14,804 nt of DNA from contig JAUXRT010000009.1 of the NCBI GenBank assembly GCA_030681635.1, positions 1 to 14,804 of the forward strand. The letters run 5' to 3'. Of the stretch, positions 1-6,405 are shown piece by piece; the stretch's first letter is position 1; each line of letters opens with the position of its first letter. The DNA is from Reyranella sp. Lineage in GTDB: Bacteria > Pseudomonadota > Alphaproteobacteria > Reyranellales > Reyranellaceae. Made by a program: the position numbers and the translations under genes. A model generated the notes under the pieces. The model worked only from the letters and a program-made list of their open reading frames with translations, was not told the DNA's origin and made no database searches.

Positions 1-620
1 AGCAATCCATGATCCTCGTTCCGATGGATACCGCGGGCATCACGGTGGTGCGGCCGCTGACGGTGTTCGGCTATGACGACGCGCCGCACGGCCATGCCGA
101 GGTGTTGTTTCAGAATGTGCGGGTGCCGGGCGCAAACATCCTTCTGGGCGAAGGCCGCGGTTTCGAGATCGCGCAGGGCCGCCTCGGCCCCGGCCGCATC
201 CATCACTGCATGCGCTCCATCGGCGCTGCGGAGAAGGCGCTCGACCTGATGGTCAAGCGCGGCGCCACGCGCACCGCCTTCGGCAAGCCGCTGATCCAGC
301 TCGGCAAGAACCTCGAGCTGGTGTCGCGCGCCCGTATCGAGATCGAGGCGATGCGCCTCATGGTGCTGAAGGCCGCCAAGGCGATGGACGTGCTCGGCAA
401 CCGCGAGGCCCGCGTCTGGGTCAGCATGGTCAAGGCGATGGTGCCGGAGAAGGTCTGCACCATCATCGACCAGGCGATGCAGATCCATGGCGCCACCGGC
501 ATCTCGCAGTGGTCGCCGCTGTCGGAGATGTACGTCAACCAGCGGCACCTGCGCTTCGCCGACGGCCCGGACGAGGTGCATCACATGGTGGTGGGGCGCG
601 CCGAGATCAGCCGGCACTAG
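1..620 (+). CDS. Acyl-CoA dehydrogenase, ACAD10/11-like, C-terminal part (5' truncated)
   Basis: This is a flavoenzyme that introduces the alpha,beta double bond into acyl-CoA thioesters in the cytoplasm. Only the last ~205 residues are present. The frame is already open at the left edge, so the ATG at 9 is internal. The visible part covers the end of the middle beta domain (VLFQNVRVPGANILLGEGRG) and the C-terminal helical domain. GRIHHCMRSIGAAEKAL and RTAFGKPL are typical of the ACAD10/11 branch, as is the ending MQIHGATGIS...RFADGPDEVHH. The acid next to the substrate is probably the Asp of ADGPDEV, where classical medium-chain enzymes have Glu; this is inferred from family alignment memory. 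The stop is TAG at 618-620. The natural substrate cannot be told from this fragment, and the next plus-strand gene is 149 bp away. Confidence 0.93.
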   Translation, partial: QSMILVPMDTAGITVVRPLTVFGYDDAPHGHAEVLFQNVRVPGANILLGEGRGFEIAQGRLGPGRIHHCMRSIGAAEKALDLMVKRGATRTAFGKPLIQLGKNLELVSRARIEIEAMRLMVLKAAKAMDVLGNREARVWVSMVKAMVPEKVCTIIDQAMQIHGATGISQWSPLSEMYVNQRHLRFADGPDEVHHMVVGRAEISRH

Positions 621-650
621 CGCACACTCCCGTTAGGATAGACTCACCAT

Positions 651-737
651 GCTGGGAGCGCGCCACTCCAGTGGCGCTCATAAGATGCGCCACTTCAGGG
701 CGGGGAATTACCCCGCCCGCAGTGGCGCGCTCCCAGC
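651..737. repeat. Cloverleaf-capable palindromic element, 87 bp
   Basis: Two perfect 17-bp inverted arms, GCTGGGAGCGCGCCACT (651-667) and its complement (721-737), enclose two further perfect hairpins. The first is AGTGGCGC/GCGCCACT (670-677 with 687-694, 9-nt loop). The second is GGGCGGGG/CCCCGCCC (698-705 with 711-718, 5-nt loop). Only 2-3 nt separate the three stems, so the folded element is a compact three-way junction. An alternative small hairpin (661-667 with 670-676) competes with the outer stem. It lies between the acyl-CoA dehydrogenase stop and the MFS start and encodes nothing. The structure is read directly. Calling it a MITE- or REP-type mobile repeat is inference, because there is only one copy in the window. 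A terminator role is possible, but no T-run follows. Confidence 0.8.
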
Positions 738-769
738 GATGAAAGCCCCCTCCTGATGTCGCCCCCCTG

Positions 770-2041
770 ATGTCACCAGTCCTTCGGCGGCAGGGTCTGG
801 CGATCGTCGCCACCCTGGCCATTGCCTACGTCGCCAGCCATTTCTTCCGGGCGGCCAACGTCACCATCGGCCTCGACCTGATGCGCGATCTGCACATCGG
901 GCCGGAGGCGCTGGGCGCGCTCACCGGCGCCTTCTTCTTCGGCTTCTCGGCCATGCAGATCCCCTGCGGCTTCTTCTTCGATCGCTACGGGCCGCGCCGC
1001 ACGGTCTCCGGGATGCTGCTGCTGGCGGTGGCCGGCGCTGCGCTCTTCACGCTCGCGCCCAGCTGGCCGTTGCTGCTGACGGGCCGGGCGCTGATGGGCG
1101 CGGGCTTCGGCGTCATGCTGATCGGCACCATGGTGGTGATCTCGCGCTGGTTCCCGCCCGACCGCTTCTCCACCCTGGCGGGCATGGTGCTGTCGATCGG
1201 CCTGGTCGGCAATCTGCTCGCCACCACGCCGCTCGCCTGGGGCACCGAGCTGATCGGCTGGCGCGGTGTGTTCGCCATGGTGGTCGCCTTCACAAGCGTC
1301 GCGGCCCTTGCGGTCTGGCTGATCGTGCGCGACGCGCCGCCCGGCCATCCGTTCCTGGAGCGCAAGACCGAATCGCCCCGGGAGATGCTGCGCGGCCTTC
1401 AGGAGGTTCTGCGCAATCCGACGCTGCCCTTCATCCTGGCGCTCAATTTCTGCAACTACGCCTGCACCTTCACCCTGCAGGGATTGTGGGGTGGGCCGTT
1501 CCTGCGCGAGGTCCACGGCCTCAGCCGCATCGACTCCGGCAACGTGCTGCTGGTGGCCGTGATCGCCTACCAGATCGGCATGCTGGTGTTCGGCCCGCTC
1601 GACCGCGTGCTCGACACGCGCAAGTGGATCGCCATCGCCGGCACGTCGGCGATCGCCACCATCCTCGGCACGCTGGCGCTGTGGGGACAGGCGCCGCTGT
1701 GGCTCGCCATCGGCGCCATCGTCGGCATCGGCTTCCTCAGCGCCTCCAGCACCATGGTCATGACGCACGGCCGCGGCATCTTCCCCGATCGCCTGCTCGG
1801 CCGCGGCATGGCCACCATGAACACCAGCGTGATGCTGGGCGTCGCCTGCATGCAGACGCTCTCGGGGGTCATCCTGGGCGCGTTCGAGCCCTTGCCCGAC
1901 GGCGCCCGCTCGGAAGAGGCGTATCGCACCCTGTTCGGGTTCATGTGCCTGGTGCTCCTGGTGGCGCTCCTGGTCTACAGCCGCGCCGCCGACATCAGGC
2001 CGAGCGACGAGGTGCGGGCGCGGCAGGCGGCCAGCCGTTGA
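770..2041 (+). CDS. Major facilitator superfamily transporter
   Basis: A 423-residue inner-membrane secondary transporter of about 12 helices, the usual MFS length. The first helix is at about residues 11-29. The MFS motif between helices 2 and 3 is clear as GFFFDRYGPRR (67-77). The Arg-containing TGRALMGAGFG stretch (104-114) fits helix 4. A polar loop around 185-215 joins the two six-helix halves. I chose the ATG at 770 because an upstream ATG at 755 runs into a stop after four codons and the next in-frame Met is inside the N-domain. No good Shine-Dalgarno sequence precedes 770. The neighbours, a truncated acyl-CoA dehydrogenase gene and a convergent kinase, do not reveal the substrate. The family is certain and the substrate unknown. 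Confidence 0.92.
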   Translation: MSPVLRRQGLAIVATLAIAYVASHFFRAANVTIGLDLMRDLHIGPEALGALTGAFFFGFSAMQIPCGFFFDRYGPRRTVSGMLLLAVAGAALFTLAPSWPLLLTGRALMGAGFGVMLIGTMVVISRWFPPDRFSTLAGMVLSIGLVGNLLATTPLAWGTELIGWRGVFAMVVAFTSVAALAVWLIVRDAPPGHPFLERKTESPREMLRGLQEVLRNPTLPFILALNFCNYACTFTLQGLWGGPFLREVHGLSRIDSGNVLLVAVIAYQIGMLVFGPLDRVLDTRKWIAIAGTSAIATILGTLALWGQAPLWLAIGAIVGIGFLSASSTMVMTHGRGIFPDRLLGRGMATMNTSVMLGVACMQTLSGVILGAFEPLPDGARSEEAYRTLFGFMCLVLLVALLVYSRAADIRPSDEVRARQAASR

Positions 2042-2054
2042 GCCGCCGCATCCG

Positions 2055-2107
2055 ATAGTCCTCATCCTGAGGAGGCCCGAAGGGCCGTCTCGAAGGATGA
2101 GGACTAT
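2055..2107. repeat. REP-like hairpin element, copy A
   Basis: Perfect 14-bp outer arms, ATAGTCCTCATCCT (2055-2068) and its complement (2094-2107), surround an inner GGCCC-gaa-GGGCC hairpin (2074-2078 with 2082-2086). The conserved core words are CTGAGGAG (2067-2074) and GTCTCGAAG (2087-2095). The same words occur in two more copies at 13557-13600 and 13623-13666. It lies in the 88-bp gap between the convergent MFS and kinase stops, so it could end transcription from both sides. This is the general type of short palindromic repeat scattered between genes in many alphaproteobacteria. Which transposase, if any, mobilises it is not visible here. Confidence 0.82.
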
Positions 2108-2129
2108 TTGATGTGCCTACGCTCGGGGG

Positions 2130-4724
2130 TCAGACTCTGTCGGCGGCATCCAGCGCCTTGCGGACGATCGCCGCCAGGTCGCGCTTGGCGAACGGCTTGT
2201 TGAGCAGCAGGATGCCCGGATCGAGCCGGCCCTCGCGGATGATCGCGTTCTCGGTGTAGCCCGACATGAACACGATCTTCGTTTCCGGCCACCGGCGCGC
2301 CGCTTCGTCGGCCAGCCCCTTTCCGTTCATCGCGCCGGGCATGATGACATCGGTCAACAGCAGGTCGTAGGGCTGCGGCGCGGCCTCTAGCTTGCCCAAA
2401 GCCGCGCTGCCATCCGGGGCATCCGAGACGTCGTAACCCAGGGTCTGCAGCTGGCGCACGACGCCCTCGCGCACCTCGTCATTGTCTTCGGCGACCAGGA
2501 TCCGTTCGTTGCCCCCCGGCAGCACCGCCCGCTGCGTCACCGCCGCGGCCGGCCGTTCGACGGCGGCGCGCGGCAGGAAGAGTTTGACCGTCGTGCCGCG
2601 GCCCGGCTCGCTGTAGATGCTGAGATGGCCGTTGGACTGTTTTATGAAGCCATAGACCATGCTGAGGCCGAGGCCGGTTCCCTTGCCGACCTCCTTGGTG
2701 GTGAAGAACGGCTCGAAGGCCCGGGCGACCACGTCGGGTGCCATGCCGGTGCCGTTGTCGGTGACGGCCAGCATCACATAGTCGCCGGCGGCGGCATCGG
2801 GGTTTTGCGCCACGTAGCGCGCGTCGAGCGACGCGTTTTCCGTCTCGATCAGAAGGCGGCCGCCGTCGGGCATGGCGTCGCGGGCGTTGACGGCGAGATT
2901 GACCAGGGCCGATTCGAGCTGGGCTCCGTCGATCTCGGCATTCCATAGAGCGCGGCCGAGGGCGGACTCGACCTGGATCGCGGCACCCAGCGTGCGCTCC
3001 AGCAGCTTGGCCGTGGCGGCGACCAGCTCGTTGATGTCGGTGCGCTGCGGCTGCAACGCCTGCTTGCGCGAATAGGCCAGCAGCTGGCGCGTCAGGTCGG
3101 CCGCGCGCTCGGTCGCGGCGGCAATGCCCTTGACCCGCTTGCGCAACGGCGGGTCCAGGCCCTCGTCTTCATCGAGGGCTTCGACGTTGGCCAGGATGAT
3201 CGTGAGGATGTTGTTGAAATCGTGCGCCACGCCGCCGGTCAGCTGGCCGATCGCTTCCATCCGCTGCGAGCGCCGCAGCTGTTCCTCCGTGCGGTCGTGA
3301 TCGGTCATGTCGCGGCCGATGAAATAGTAGTGGCGGTCGCGTTCCGACCACACGCCCGACCACAGCAGCGACACCAGGTGACCGTCCTTGTGGTAGTAGC
3401 GGCACCTGAAGCGGCGGCCGTCGTTCCCCTGTCGCGCCGCCCGCATCGCGACGCGCACGGCTTCGATGTCTTCGGGATGGATGAATTCGTTGGCGGCGCG
3501 GCCCAGCAGTTCCTCCGGCCGGTAGCCGAGGATCGCTGTCGTGCTCGGACTCACCCGGACGAACTTGCCGAAGCTGTCGTTGACGTGGATGAGGTCCTGC
3601 GAGGTCTCGATGATGCGTTCGGTCTGGCGCTCCGCCTGCCGTCTTGCCGTGTTGTCGATGATCAGGACAATCCGTGCCCGCTCGCCGTTGAAATCGACAT
3701 TGCGGCCAAACGCCTCGACGTCGAGGATCCGTCCATCCTTGCAGCGGTGCTGCCACTCGATCGTGTGGGCGTTGCCGATCCGCTCCGGCGCCAGCCAGTG
3801 CATCATCCGCCCGATGTCCTCCGGCGGACGGATGTCCGCCAGGGTCATCGTCAGGAATTCTTCCTGGGTGTAGCCGTATTTCGCCAGGGCGGCATCGTTG
3901 ACCTCGAGGAACCGCAGGGTCTCGAGGCTGTAAACCCATTGCGCCAGCGGCAGGTTGCGGAAGCGATGGCGGAAATTCTCCTCGCTCAGCGCCAACTCGG
4001 CCTCGCGATTGCGCGCCTCGGTCACGTCGGTGTAGGTCATCACCCCGCCGCCGGCCGGCAGCGGGTTGAAGGTGATCGACATGATCCGCCCGTCCTTGCG
4101 CCTGCGTTCGCGGACGAACCGCTCGCGCGCCGGGAGCCGGCCCATCCGGTCGGTGACGGCGGCCTCCTTGTCCTCGTTCACATACTCGCCGCGCTCGGCG
4201 AGGTCGCGGAGGAACTGCTCGTAGGGCAGCCCGTGCAGGTCCCGGTCGGGGATCTCCAGCCATTCGGCCAGGCGGTGGTTGTAGGCCACGATCGTGAAAT
4301 CGCGGTCCAGCAGCACGACGCCCTGCTCGATGTTCGCGAGGATCGACTCCACGTTCCCGGCCTGGCGCCGCAGCTCGGTCAGGTCGTGCCCGACCCCGAC
4401 ATAGCCCTGGAACGTCCCGTCGGCGCCAAACAGAGGCGTGCCGCTGATCTTGATCGGCCGCACCGTGCCGCTGGCGTCGGTGAGCGTCACCTCGAAGTCG
4501 CGATAGGGCCGGCGGCCGGCGAGATCGTCGAGATGGGCCCGCCAGACCGGATCGTCATAATCGGCGGGGACGACCTCGGTGCAGAGCTTGCCCACCGCGA
4601 TCGACGGCGGCAGCCCGAAAATCTCGACGAACCGCTCCGACAGGAAGGTGAACCTGAGCTCGGCGTCCATCTCCCACCACCAGTCGGCGGCGATCCCAGC
4701 CAGGAGAGAGAACTTGTCGGTCAC
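2130..4724 (-). CDS. Soluble hybrid histidine kinase with four PAS domains and a C-terminal receiver
   Basis: An 864-residue sensor kinase. Four PAS domains lie at roughly 8-118, 122-235, 247-362 and 366-480. The HisKA helix pair carries GGVAHDFNNIL, with the likely phosphorylated His at 501. The ATPase domain has its N box at NLAVNARDAM (N613), DNGTG at 656-660, EPFFTTK and GKGTGLGLS. The receiver (~741-860) has acidic residues E746 and D747, phospho-acceptor D792 in TDVIMP, S821 and K843. There is no membrane segment or signal peptide, so it should sense a cytoplasmic signal. No ligand is evident. It is a lone gene with no partner regulator next to it, so its output must lie elsewhere. The start is GTG at 4722-4724: an in-frame stop lies four codons upstream and the first ATG (residue 19) would cut PAS1. 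No Shine-Dalgarno sequence immediately precedes it. Confidence 0.93.
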   Translation of the reverse strand: MTDKFSLLAGIAADWWWEMDAELRFTFLSERFVEIFGLPPSIAVGKLCTEVVPADYDDPVWRAHLDDLAGRRPYRDFEVTLTDASGTVRPIKISGTPLFGADGTFQGYVGVGHDLTELRRQAGNVESILANIEQGVVLLDRDFTIVAYNHRLAEWLEIPDRDLHGLPYEQFLRDLAERGEYVNEDKEAAVTDRMGRLPARERFVRERRRKDGRIMSITFNPLPAGGGVMTYTDVTEARNREAELALSEENFRHRFRNLPLAQWVYSLETLRFLEVNDAALAKYGYTQEEFLTMTLADIRPPEDIGRMMHWLAPERIGNAHTIEWQHRCKDGRILDVEAFGRNVDFNGERARIVLIIDNTARRQAERQTERIIETSQDLIHVNDSFGKFVRVSPSTTAILGYRPEELLGRAANEFIHPEDIEAVRVAMRAARQGNDGRRFRCRYYHKDGHLVSLLWSGVWSERDRHYYFIGRDMTDHDRTEEQLRRSQRMEAIGQLTGGVAHDFNNILTIILANVEALDEDEGLDPPLRKRVKGIAAATERAADLTRQLLAYSRKQALQPQRTDINELVAATAKLLERTLGAAIQVESALGRALWNAEIDGAQLESALVNLAVNARDAMPDGGRLLIETENASLDARYVAQNPDAAAGDYVMLAVTDNGTGMAPDVVARAFEPFFTTKEVGKGTGLGLSMVYGFIKQSNGHLSIYSEPGRGTTVKLFLPRAAVERPAAAVTQRAVLPGGNERILVAEDNDEVREGVVRQLQTLGYDVSDAPDGSAALGKLEAAPQPYDLLLTDVIMPGAMNGKGLADEAARRWPETKIVFMSGYTENAIIREGRLDPGILLLNKPFAKRDLAAIVRKALDAADRV

Positions 4725-4771
4725 GGGGGCAGTCTAGCGCGCGCCAAAGCCCGATTCGACCCTCTTTCCTG

Positions 4772-4825
4772 TCTTCCTCCTCTCCCCTTTCTTCCTCCTC
4801 TCCCCTTGCTTCATCCTCTCCCCCT
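4772..4825. repeat. 18-bp polypyrimidine tandem repeat, about three copies
   Basis: The unit TCTTCCTCCTCTCCCCTT occurs perfectly at 4772-4789 and immediately again at 4790-4807. A third copy at 4808-4825 differs at three positions. On the minus strand, which is the sense strand of the kinase leader, each perfect unit reads as purines and contains AGGAGG. The nearest AGGAGG is about 50 nt before the kinase GTG, too far to be its own ribosome site. The tract runs into the hairpin at 4814-4839. The repeat is read directly. Any role, such as copy-number variation altering expression or a decoy ribosome site, is speculation. Confidence 0.85.
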
Positions 4826-4839
4826 AGCGGGGGAGAGGA
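4814..4839. repeat. Perfect 11-bp inverted repeat with TAGC loop
   Basis: TCCTCTCCCCC (4814-4824) and GGGGGAGAGGA (4829-4839) form a perfect 11-bp stem with a 4-nt loop. It overlaps the third unit of the pyrimidine repeat upstream of the kinase. In the leader RNA it would be a strong hairpin. No T-run follows on either strand, so a simple intrinsic terminator is not supported. It may be another dispersed intergenic repeat type. Confidence 0.65.
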
Positions 4840-4858
4840 ACTTGAGGAGAAGAGGGGT

Positions 4859-5041
4859 CATATTTTAAAGTTGCAAGTTCAGCAGGTTTCTGGGTATATT
4901 TCTGATATCGTCGCATGAGGCCTGTCTGGGAGGCCGAGCCGCCTGTTCGCCTGCCTGGGACGGGCGCGGGACGCCATGGTGCTGACTTTCGCTGACGTCG
5001 TGTCGACCGACGACATCGTGAAGCGCCTCGGGGCATCGTGA
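4859..5041 (+). pseudogene. Possible remnant of a small unidentified gene
   Basis: On the plus strand one frame reads HILKLQVQQVSGYISDIVA, then a TGA (4916-4918), then continues in the same frame for 40 codons to a stop at 5039-5041, ending in VLTFADVVSTDDIVKRLGAS. The second part has a protein-like composition (alternating hydrophobic residues, DDIV) and a Met at 4976. There is no ribosome site at that Met and no recognisable family. It may be the decayed end of a gene whose rest is lost, or chance. The AT-rich first half against the GC-rich second half suggests a junction. Confidence is low. Confidence 0.2.
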
Positions 5042-5057
5042 GTGGATATTTATCAGA

Positions 5058-5078
5058 CAGGTCCGCGATTCGGACCTG
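5058..5078 (-). terminator. Hairpin downstream of the cobT-NTF2-DUF4239 group
   Basis: CAGGTCCG (5058-5065) and CGGACCTG (5071-5078) form a perfect 8-bp stem with a 5-nt loop. It lies about 95 bp beyond the stop of the DUF4239 gene. On the minus strand the stem is followed by TCTGATAAATATCC, AU-rich but without a proper U-run, so termination is only plausible. No other terminator-like structure is nearer to that stop except a weak dyad at 5143-5159. Confidence 0.35.
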
Positions 5079-5171
5079 AGTCGAAAAGAATCATCTAGTC
5101 CAAGCGGGCCGGCGCTTTGCGAATTTCCAGACAGACAGAATCCAGACAGATGATGTCTGAATAATCGCCCC

Positions 5172-5936
5172 TCAGCGCGGGCCGAGCGTCGCCAGCAGGC
5201 TCACAAGGTTCTGCGGCACCACGCGGATCAGGCCGTGGCGTGGCGTGTCGATGTCGGTGATCAGGGCGAAGGCGATGGCGACGACGAGCGGCAGGATGAG
5301 CAGCAGACGGCTGCGATGCGTGGCGATGCGCAGGCTGTAGCCGATCATCACGTTGCAGGCGAAGGCGATCAACACCATCAGCAGGCCGGCCGAGACGGGG
5401 ATGCGGTTCCACCATGCCGCCTGGGTATAGCCCTGGCTGTTCAGCACGTCGTTCATGCCGCCCACGGTCAGCACCGTGGTGACATTGGGCGGCGGCCCGC
5501 CTTGCGGCGGCAGCACGGCGGCCCACAACTCGTTTTGCAGCTTCGCGGTGTCGGCGTTGATGCGGGGAACGTCGGCCTCGTTGGCCGTGTAGAAGCGCAC
5601 GCGCAGCTCCGTGTACTGCCTCAGGAGCGTCCGCACCTTCGCGGTGGCGTCGGCGGGCAACAGGTCGGCGCGCAGGTATTCGGTGCCGATCGCGTTGGCC
5701 TCGGCCTCCTCGTAGGTCTTGCGCTGGTCGTAGCGCGTGCTGGCCATCGAGAAGCTGAAGCCAATCAACAGACCGAGAAGGGTGAGCGTCGCGGCCAGGA
5801 TCATGTTGAAGTCCTGGCGCAGCGCCTCGTTGAGCGGCTTGCGCTTGCGGAGCGCGACGCCGATCGCCGTCGCCGCCCACAGGGTGAGGAACGACAGGAC
5901 GAAGACGACGGAGGGATGGGTAGCGACGAGGTTCAT
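5172..5936 (-). CDS. DUF4239-type membrane protein
   Basis: A 254-residue predicted inner-membrane protein of unknown function. Hydrophobic helices lie at about 9-29, 46-65, 183-201 and 211-229, in two hairpins flanking a ~115-residue soluble loop. The signature STRYDQRKTYEEAEANAIGT (67-86), just after helix 2, is characteristic of the DUF4239 (bestrophin-like) family. The family name is recalled, not searched. The start is ATG at 5936 with AGAAGAG (5939-5945) a few bases upstream, and that site overlaps the stop of the preceding NTF2-like gene 7 bp away. The gene is therefore likely the third member of the cobT transcript. Nothing in the protein itself suggests a role in cobalamin synthesis. 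Any channel function is unproven. Confidence 0.82.
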   Translation of the reverse strand: MNLVATHPSVVFVLSFLTLWAATAIGVALRKRKPLNEALRQDFNMILAATLTLLGLLIGFSFSMASTRYDQRKTYEEAEANAIGTEYLRADLLPADATAKVRTLLRQYTELRVRFYTANEADVPRINADTAKLQNELWAAVLPPQGGPPPNVTTVLTVGGMNDVLNSQGYTQAAWWNRIPVSAGLLMVLIAFACNVMIGYSLRIATHRSRLLLILPLVVAIAFALITDIDTPRHGLIRVVPQNLVSLLATLGPR

Positions 5937-5943
5937 CGCTCTT

Positions 5944-6405
5944 CTACGAGAGCCGCGTCGCCTGGATCACGGCGAGCTGCCAGCCGCTGGCCGCGGTGAC
6001 GTACACCGAGACCCAGCGGAAGTCGTAGGTCTTCTGTTCCTTCACGTTCAGGATCGGGCTCTTGCCGGTCAGGACCACGGTCGGGCCGGCGAAGACGCGG
6101 AAGACGAGTTCCGTGGCCGGCGCGGCCTCGATCAGCGGCTCACCGGCCATCGCCGCTACGAGGCGCGCGTCCTTGTTGTCGAATTTCCCGGAACCATGCG
6201 TGTGGCTGTAGGTATCGGCATAGGAGGCGCGGAGTGTGGCGAAGTCCTTTGTTTCGACGGCCTTGGCGAGCTTGGCGCGGAACGCCGTGACCTCGTCGAT
6301 CATGCGCTGGGCTTCGGCCCCCGTCGGTGCCTGCACGGGATGGGCTCGGCTGGCGGCGGGAACGGCGGGCAGGAGCGCCGCTGCGAAGAAGGAGCGTCTA
6401 AGCAT
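5944..6405 (-). CDS. Exported SnoaL/DUF4440-like (NTF2-fold) protein
   Basis: A 153-residue protein with an N-terminal signal peptide (MLRRSFFAAALLPAVPAASRA, cleavage likely near residue 21), predicted to act outside the cytoplasm. The mature part begins with a helix (AEAQRMIDEVTAFRAKLAKAVETKD). DFATLRASYADTYSHTHGSG follows, then alternating strands ending in RWVSVYVTAASGWQLAVIQATR. This is the usual layout of the NTF2-like/DUF4440 fold, whose members include small hydrolases, isomerases and ligand binders. The ATG at 6403-6405 overlaps the cobT stop by 8 bp with no clear ribosome site, so translation is probably coupled to cobT. The fold is moderately sure and the activity unknown. Confidence 0.75.
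   Translation of the reverse strand: MLRRSFFAAALLPAVPAASRAHPVQAPTGAEAQRMIDEVTAFRAKLAKAVETKDFATLRASYADTYSHTHGSGKFDNKDARLVAAMAGEPLIEAAPATELVFRVFAGPTVVLTGKSPILNVKEQKTYDFRWVSVYVTAASGWQLAVIQATRLS

Larger units (their letters stand above)
4725..5171. other. 447-bp non-coding gap: repeats, hairpins, possible gene remnant
   Basis: No convincing gene lies here. From left to right, 4725-4771 is the start of the kinase leader and 4772-4825 is a pyrimidine-rich tandem repeat. A hairpin follows at 4814-4839. Positions 4860-4910 are noticeably AT-richer than the surroundings, with TATTTTAAAG and TATATTTCTGATATC, as expected of promoter or transferred DNA. Positions 4859-5041 contain a broken plus-strand reading frame. 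A second hairpin sits at 5058-5078, and short CCAGACAGA repeats with a small dyad occupy 5127-5159. The promoter of the minus-strand kinase must lie in this gap, but I cannot place convincing -35 and -10 boxes. Confidence 0.6.

Noticed and set aside
773..2065. 430-codon open frame opposite the MFS transporter
   Set aside because: The translation is low-complexity (Ala, Gln, His, Arg, Asp) and lies wholly antisense to a transporter with clear MFS motifs.
3222..4868. 548-codon open frame on the plus strand opposite the kinase
   Set aside because: It is antisense to a fully motif-supported kinase. Its composition (His, Arg, Ala, Val rich without domains) is the usual shadow in GC-rich DNA.
4824..5036. 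70-codon minus-strand frame in the kinase upstream gap
   Set aside because: It has no ribosome site or recognisable domain, its N-terminal half is Arg-rich shadow sequence, and it runs through a hairpin.
5127..5159. CCAGACAGA repeats and dyad as a possible attachment site or CRISPR remnant
   Set aside because: There are only two short copies with 6-nt spacing and a 6-bp stem, with no integrase, tRNA or cas gene nearby.
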